IMG/VR virus record: IMGVR_UViG_3300027852_000001
Coordinates: 104,091-168,090 of that record
DNA: 64,000 bases
Source: a virus
Reading direction: 5' to 3' (one strand)
Shown here: positions 60,832-64,000 of the stretch, piece by piece
How the letters are laid out: the number at the start of each line of letters is the position of its first letter
Numbering within the stretch: position 1 is the first letter of the stretch
Notes under the pieces: generated by a model
What the model was told of the DNA's origin: nothing
What the model saw: only the letters and a program-made list of their open reading frames with translations
The model's database searches: none
Program-made: the position numbers and the translations under genes

Positions 60832-61398
60832 TTATTCGATTACTCTGATTATTTTTCGCTCTTCTCCGGAAGTCGTTTTGTCTGTAAAAGGTACTACCTC
60901 GCATTTTCTGTCAAATTCTATTACCCACTCATTATATGCTTTTTGTTCGTGATCATCATATTTTTCATCATGTTTATAAAACCACTCATCAAATACAATT
61001 ATAGTTCCTGGAACTATGTGGTCATTGAGAGACCATAACACTTCTTTTGCAGAACTATACAAATCAGAATCTATGTGTAGAAGAGCAATTGGTTCAGCTA
61101 TTTTTAAATATTCAGGTAATGTGTCTGTGAACCATCCTGGATAAAATTTTACACCTTTGACATCTGGTATCACTCCATTTGTAGAAAAATATTCCGGCGG
61201 AACAACAACAACTCCATCCTTGTCTATCCATGCTTCTGGTAAACCAACAAATGAATCAAATCCGAATATATCAAATGATTCGCCAAGCGTTTGTCTTATT
61301 GTTCGTATTGTTTCACCCCGACAAACCCCGAATTCAAGAACATGTGAGTATTTATCGTCTAACAACGTTAGTCCATGTTGTAAACTAGAGTGTATCAT
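60832..61398 (-). CDS. TylF/MycF-type O-methyltransferase
   Basis: 188 residues from ATG 61398 with AAAGG upstream; the longer frame to 61506 lies inside the sulfotransferase gene. VLEFGVCRGETIRTI is the SAM-binding motif, FDIFGFDSFVGLPE and LLHIDSDLYSS are the metal and sugar-hydroxyl Asp motifs typical of macrocin O-methyltransferases. It methylates a sugar hydroxyl using Mg2+. Together with the FkbM gene it indicates at least two methylated positions. Confidence 0.82.
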   Translation of the reverse strand: MIHSSLQHGLTLLDDKYSHVLEFGVCRGETIRTIRQTLGESFDIFGFDSFVGLPEAWIDKDGVVVVPPEYFSTNGVIPDVKGVKFYPGWFTDTLPEYLKIAEPIALLHIDSDLYSSAKEVLWSLNDHIVPGTIIVFDEWFYKHDEKYDDHEQKAYNEWVIEFDRKCEVVPFTDKTTSGEERKIIRVIE

Positions 61399-62059
61399 AC
61401 AAAAACCTTTCTCTGTGTTGTTCAAATAATATATCAAAACTTTTAAGAAATTCCATATCTTCGTTTGAGACATCAAATGGTTTATTGTCCGGAGGATGCC
61501 ATCCAACTGTTTTTTCTATTTTTATTTCCTCATCTGATTTTCTTTTCCACCCCAATAATTTTTGTATTTTAAGGAGTGGTATTTCTTGGTTTTCTTTCAT
61601 TTGTTCATATGTTATGTTTAGGTCTGAATATGCTGTCCAAAACATATTTGTTAGTAACCACAATTCAGGTGGGGTCGTTGGCTGATCTTGTATCCAACTT
61701 CTTCGTGCTTGTGGTACTAATTTGTCATCTAGAAAAATTTTACAATTACCAATAATTCTAGGCATTTTTTTATATGGTGTTCTGATAAATGTTGAAAAAT
61801 CATTTAATTTAATTCCATTTCTTTCCCTCATTCTAAAGACTGACATCAAAACTGGTTGTATTTTACGACTACAATGAATTATGTGTGCTCTAGCGAATCG
61901 TTCTCTTATGTCGGCTTCGAACTTGTGAGTACCAAACATATTCATATAATCTTTGTATGGTGTTTGAAAGTTTTCAAGAATGGTTCTTAACACCCAATGT
62001 GTTCCACTTCGAGGATGTGTTACAAGTCTTAATCTGTCTTTTTTATTTTTTTTATTCAT
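61385..62059 (-). CDS. Sulfotransferase
   Basis: 224 residues. VTHPRSGTHWVL (13-24) is the P-loop-like 5'-phosphosulfate binding motif, and HIIHCSRKIQPVLMSVFRM contains the 3'-phosphate-binding 'R-x-x-x-x-x-x-S' strand and helix. It would transfer sulfate from PAPS to a glycan hydroxyl. It overlaps the fusion gene stop by eight bases and the TylF gene by 14. Sulfated glycan synthesis in a phage is unusual. Confidence 0.78.
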   Translation of the reverse strand: MNKKNKKDRLRLVTHPRSGTHWVLRTILENFQTPYKDYMNMFGTHKFEADIRERFARAHIIHCSRKIQPVLMSVFRMRERNGIKLNDFSTFIRTPYKKMPRIIGNCKIFLDDKLVPQARRSWIQDQPTTPPELWLLTNMFWTAYSDLNITYEQMKENQEIPLLKIQKLLGWKRKSDEEIKIEKTVGWHPPDNKPFDVSNEDMEFLKSFDILFEQHRERFLYDTL

Positions 62060-63620
62060 TTAAGTATTCCGTCACATTAAATAACATTATTTTTCCTAAA
62101 TGAAATAACATTTCCGCATATGGTTGATGGTGTAGTGCTGCTATATTTAGATAAATTAGTGCTGTCAGGGTTATAACTTTATGGTAATCATAATGATTTC
62201 TTACAATATATCTTTTCAACAATACTTCACAATCAATTAATATATGTCTTCGTAATAAATCAAAGTTGACAGTTGTTCCATTGATATCTATGCTGTATAA
62301 ATTTTTATTGATTATTCCGTGAGAGACAATAAGTCCGTGCCATAATTTTGCAAAATCATAATAAATATCTCCGTAATCACTAAGGTCTCCAAAATTTTGT
62401 CTCCAATCTAGTAAACAAAAATCATTACCAGTATCTATAATGTTTTCAAAATGTAAATCTCCGTGAAATCTTACTGGTATACCGGTTGACATCCATACCC
62501 AATCTATTTTGTCTAATAAGTCTCCTATTGGAGGAACATCTACTCCGTTGATACATTGAGCAGTATCTGTGTATCCAAATCTATCAAAATATTCTTTTAC
62601 TCTTGCAAATGTTTTGTCTCTATAAAAACGTAGATATGCTTCTTGAATATCGGATGATAACATTTTGCGACTATTCCATAGCGGCTCTATCCAAGAAATA
62701 AAATCTTTGAATCTAGATACAGTAATTGTGTTAGAAAGAACTCTACCACCAATTTTTCTGTAACAATACATATTTGGTGTGTAGTTTTCGATTGCCGGTA
62801 CATATCCTTCTAATGATTTTGCTCTTTCAACTCTTTGTGAAATAAAATTTTTGTCAGTAGAAAATTTAATAACACGACTATTACAAAACCAAATATGTTC
62901 TTGTTCTTTTGGAAGAATGTTTGGGTCATTTTCTCCAGCAAAAGCTTTGTTTGCACTAGCAAGTGCTTCTACAGTTCCAGTATCAAACCACGTAAATTGA
63001 CGTCCTTTAACAATATTTTCTCCAACCATCTCAGCTAAAGCAAATGATTCTCCTTGATTTGTAGTTCCTTTGCTAATAGCTTCATCCATTTTGTCCCAGA
63101 ACGTTTTATAATCATGAATCCCACAAATTCCAATATAAGCTTTTGCTTCTGTGTGAACTCCTTTTTCTCCCAAATCTTTAACCACAGTATCGTCCCATGA
63201 ATCTGCAACAACAGAACGATAATCATGACCAGCGCGAATATCTGCGTATCCAATCCAATTATGATCTGGTGTTGGGATATCTTCAGTTACAATTGCATCA
63301 TTAGTAAAAAAGATGAATGGACATTGCAACATATTCTTGTAATCACATAAGTCAGATGTTAGTCCATTTCTTCTCGCCCAAATAAATGTGAATTTTCTTT
63401 CAGGATATGCCAAGGTAAGAAACTCTTTAACCAACTCTCCCTTATGTCCCAAATCTATAATAAGTTCTATTTCTGGTGAAAATTTTTCTACTATATAAGA
63501 TATAATTGGACGATTAGCTACTGGAACCAATGTTTTGTTTACATGATCACAGTGATTACCCAAACGCGAACCAATTCCAGCTGTTGGAATTAATACTTTA
63601 TATTTTATATTATCTGCCAT
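62052..63620 (-). CDS. Sugar nucleotidyltransferase-phosphotransferase fusion (LicC/LicA-like)
   Basis: 522 residues from ATG 63620 (GAAG six bases upstream; an ATG at 63626 is also possible). Residues about 5-230 form a nucleotidyltransferase (LIPTAGIGSRLG, NKTLVPVANRPIISYI, FIFFTNDAIV), which would make an activated sugar or CDP-choline-like donor. Residues about 260-520 are an aminoglycoside-phosphotransferase or choline-kinase-like domain with VRFHGDLHFENII (catalytic HGDxHxxN) and CLLDWRQNFGD (metal-binding Asp). A two-step kinase plus nucleotidyl transferase in one chain suits donor synthesis for the cluster. The substrate is unknown. Confidence 0.78.
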   Translation of the reverse strand: MADNIKYKVLIPTAGIGSRLGNHCDHVNKTLVPVANRPIISYIVEKFSPEIELIIDLGHKGELVKEFLTLAYPERKFTFIWARRNGLTSDLCDYKNMLQCPFIFFTNDAIVTEDIPTPDHNWIGYADIRAGHDYRSVVADSWDDTVVKDLGEKGVHTEAKAYIGICGIHDYKTFWDKMDEAISKGTTNQGESFALAEMVGENIVKGRQFTWFDTGTVEALASANKAFAGENDPNILPKEQEHIWFCNSRVIKFSTDKNFISQRVERAKSLEGYVPAIENYTPNMYCYRKIGGRVLSNTITVSRFKDFISWIEPLWNSRKMLSSDIQEAYLRFYRDKTFARVKEYFDRFGYTDTAQCINGVDVPPIGDLLDKIDWVWMSTGIPVRFHGDLHFENIIDTGNDFCLLDWRQNFGDLSDYGDIYYDFAKLWHGLIVSHGIINKNLYSIDINGTTVNFDLLRRHILIDCEVLLKRYIVRNHYDYHKVITLTALIYLNIAALHHQPYAEMLFHLGKIMLFNVTEYLNE

Positions 63621-63933
63621 AATCATCTTCAACTCGTATAACGTCATCTAATTCTGGAGTAGATGACTCTAAATACGTAGCATCTTCTTTCCCTTCCATT
63701 CTATGGATTTCTCCTGGTAAAATTGTACAAAAATTTCCAGGCTTCATCATTATTATTTTACCATCCTTGTGTAATAATAATATACCACTTAGTACATATA
63801 TTGTTTCTGTTTTTTGTTCATGATGTTGTAGACTACATCGTTTTCCTTTTTTCATATGTAATTTTTTAACTACATATTTATCATTAACTTCAAGAATTTC
63901 TTCCTTACCCCATGGCTTATCTACTGTTTTCAT
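63610..63933 (-). CDS. Cupin, mannose-6-phosphate isomerase-type
   Basis: 107 residues. WGKEEILEVNDKYVVKKLHMKKG, RCSLQHHEQKTETIYVLSGI and HKDGKIIMMKPGNFCTILPGEIHRME match the C-terminal cupin of mannose-6-phosphate isomerase or guanylyltransferase (ManC-type). The metal site is H-x-H-E with a later His. It would interconvert or bind a phosphorylated sugar for the pathway. It overlaps the fusion gene start by 11 bases and is overlapped by ATGA with the gene upstream. Confidence 0.8.
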   Translation of the reverse strand: MKTVDKPWGKEEILEVNDKYVVKKLHMKKGKRCSLQHHEQKTETIYVLSGILLLHKDGKIIMMKPGNFCTILPGEIHRMEGKEDATYLESSTPELDDVIRVEDDYGR

Positions 63934-64000
63934 AACATACCCCCAAAAGCTAATGAATAATGATCTATTACTTTCATGATTTCACATATAATGCTTTCCC
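63930..64000 (-). CDS. Partial gene running off the window (C-terminus)
   Basis: The minus strand is open from the window edge to TGA at 63932-63930, ending ...KVIDHYSLAFGGML. It overlaps the cupin start codon by ATGA, the spacing used throughout this operon. Only 23 codons are visible, too few to identify the family. Confidence 0.45.
   Translation of the reverse strand, partial: ESIICEIMKVIDHYSLAFGGML

Overview
The window is 64 kb of a large, AT-rich tailed-phage genome. The evidence is a capsid gene, a tail tube gene, a 1684-residue tape measure, several very long Ser/Thr/Gly-rich virion proteins, and phage replication and transcription genes (SSB, part of a DnaE polymerase, a sigma-like factor). 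TGA acts as a stop and Shine-Dalgarno sites are strong, so the standard bacterial code and initiation apply. The host cannot be named. A dockerin-like EF-hand tail on one virion protein is a weak hint of a Planctomycetes-like or other dockerin-rich host. No terminase, portal, tail sheath or lysis enzyme was recognised; some may lie outside the window. Absence of a sheath favours a long non-contractile tail, but this is inference.

Layout. 1-13.3 kb (+): end of a decoration-type protein, major capsid protein, two adhesin-like proteins sharing a C-terminal module, neck and connector candidates, a giant fibre gene with 34 copies of an LFIxG repeat, and the probable tail tube. 13.3-19.9 kb (+): an accessory block of small genes with a hypoxanthine phosphoribosyltransferase, an RNA ligase, a DUF5658-like membrane protein, many tiny Cys-rich or membrane proteins, and two candidate structured RNAs (about 14035-14128 and 17074-17214). 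20.0-44.8 kb (+): a second structural block with a probable decoration protein, three tape-measure-associated genes, the tape measure, an 1859-residue repeat protein, baseplate or hub proteins, and large lectin-like virion proteins. 44.85-45.5 kb (+): a small nuclease and a coiled-coil membrane protein.

45.5-64 kb (-): everything runs the other way, meeting the + block with no gap. This block holds an ssDNA-binding and recombination pair, at least seven recognisable glycosyltransferases (plus two possible ones), three methyltransferases, a sulfotransferase, a sugar nucleotidyltransferase-kinase fusion and a cupin isomerase. Among these sit a sigma-like factor, SSB and a C-terminal DnaE fragment with a mini-intein. 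Together the sugar genes look like a self-contained glycan-building and decorating pathway. The most economical (unproven) idea is that it modifies the virion, where many copies of Ser/Thr-rich LFIxG repeats offer acceptor sites.

Expression. A motif close to GTGTATAAT, without an obvious -35 box, recurs in intergenic spaces before structural operons and RNA candidates, several times just after an intrinsic terminator. A 195-residue sigma-like protein on the minus strand is a natural candidate to read it. Start codons given here were often moved inward from the longest open frame to fit the best ribosome binding site.
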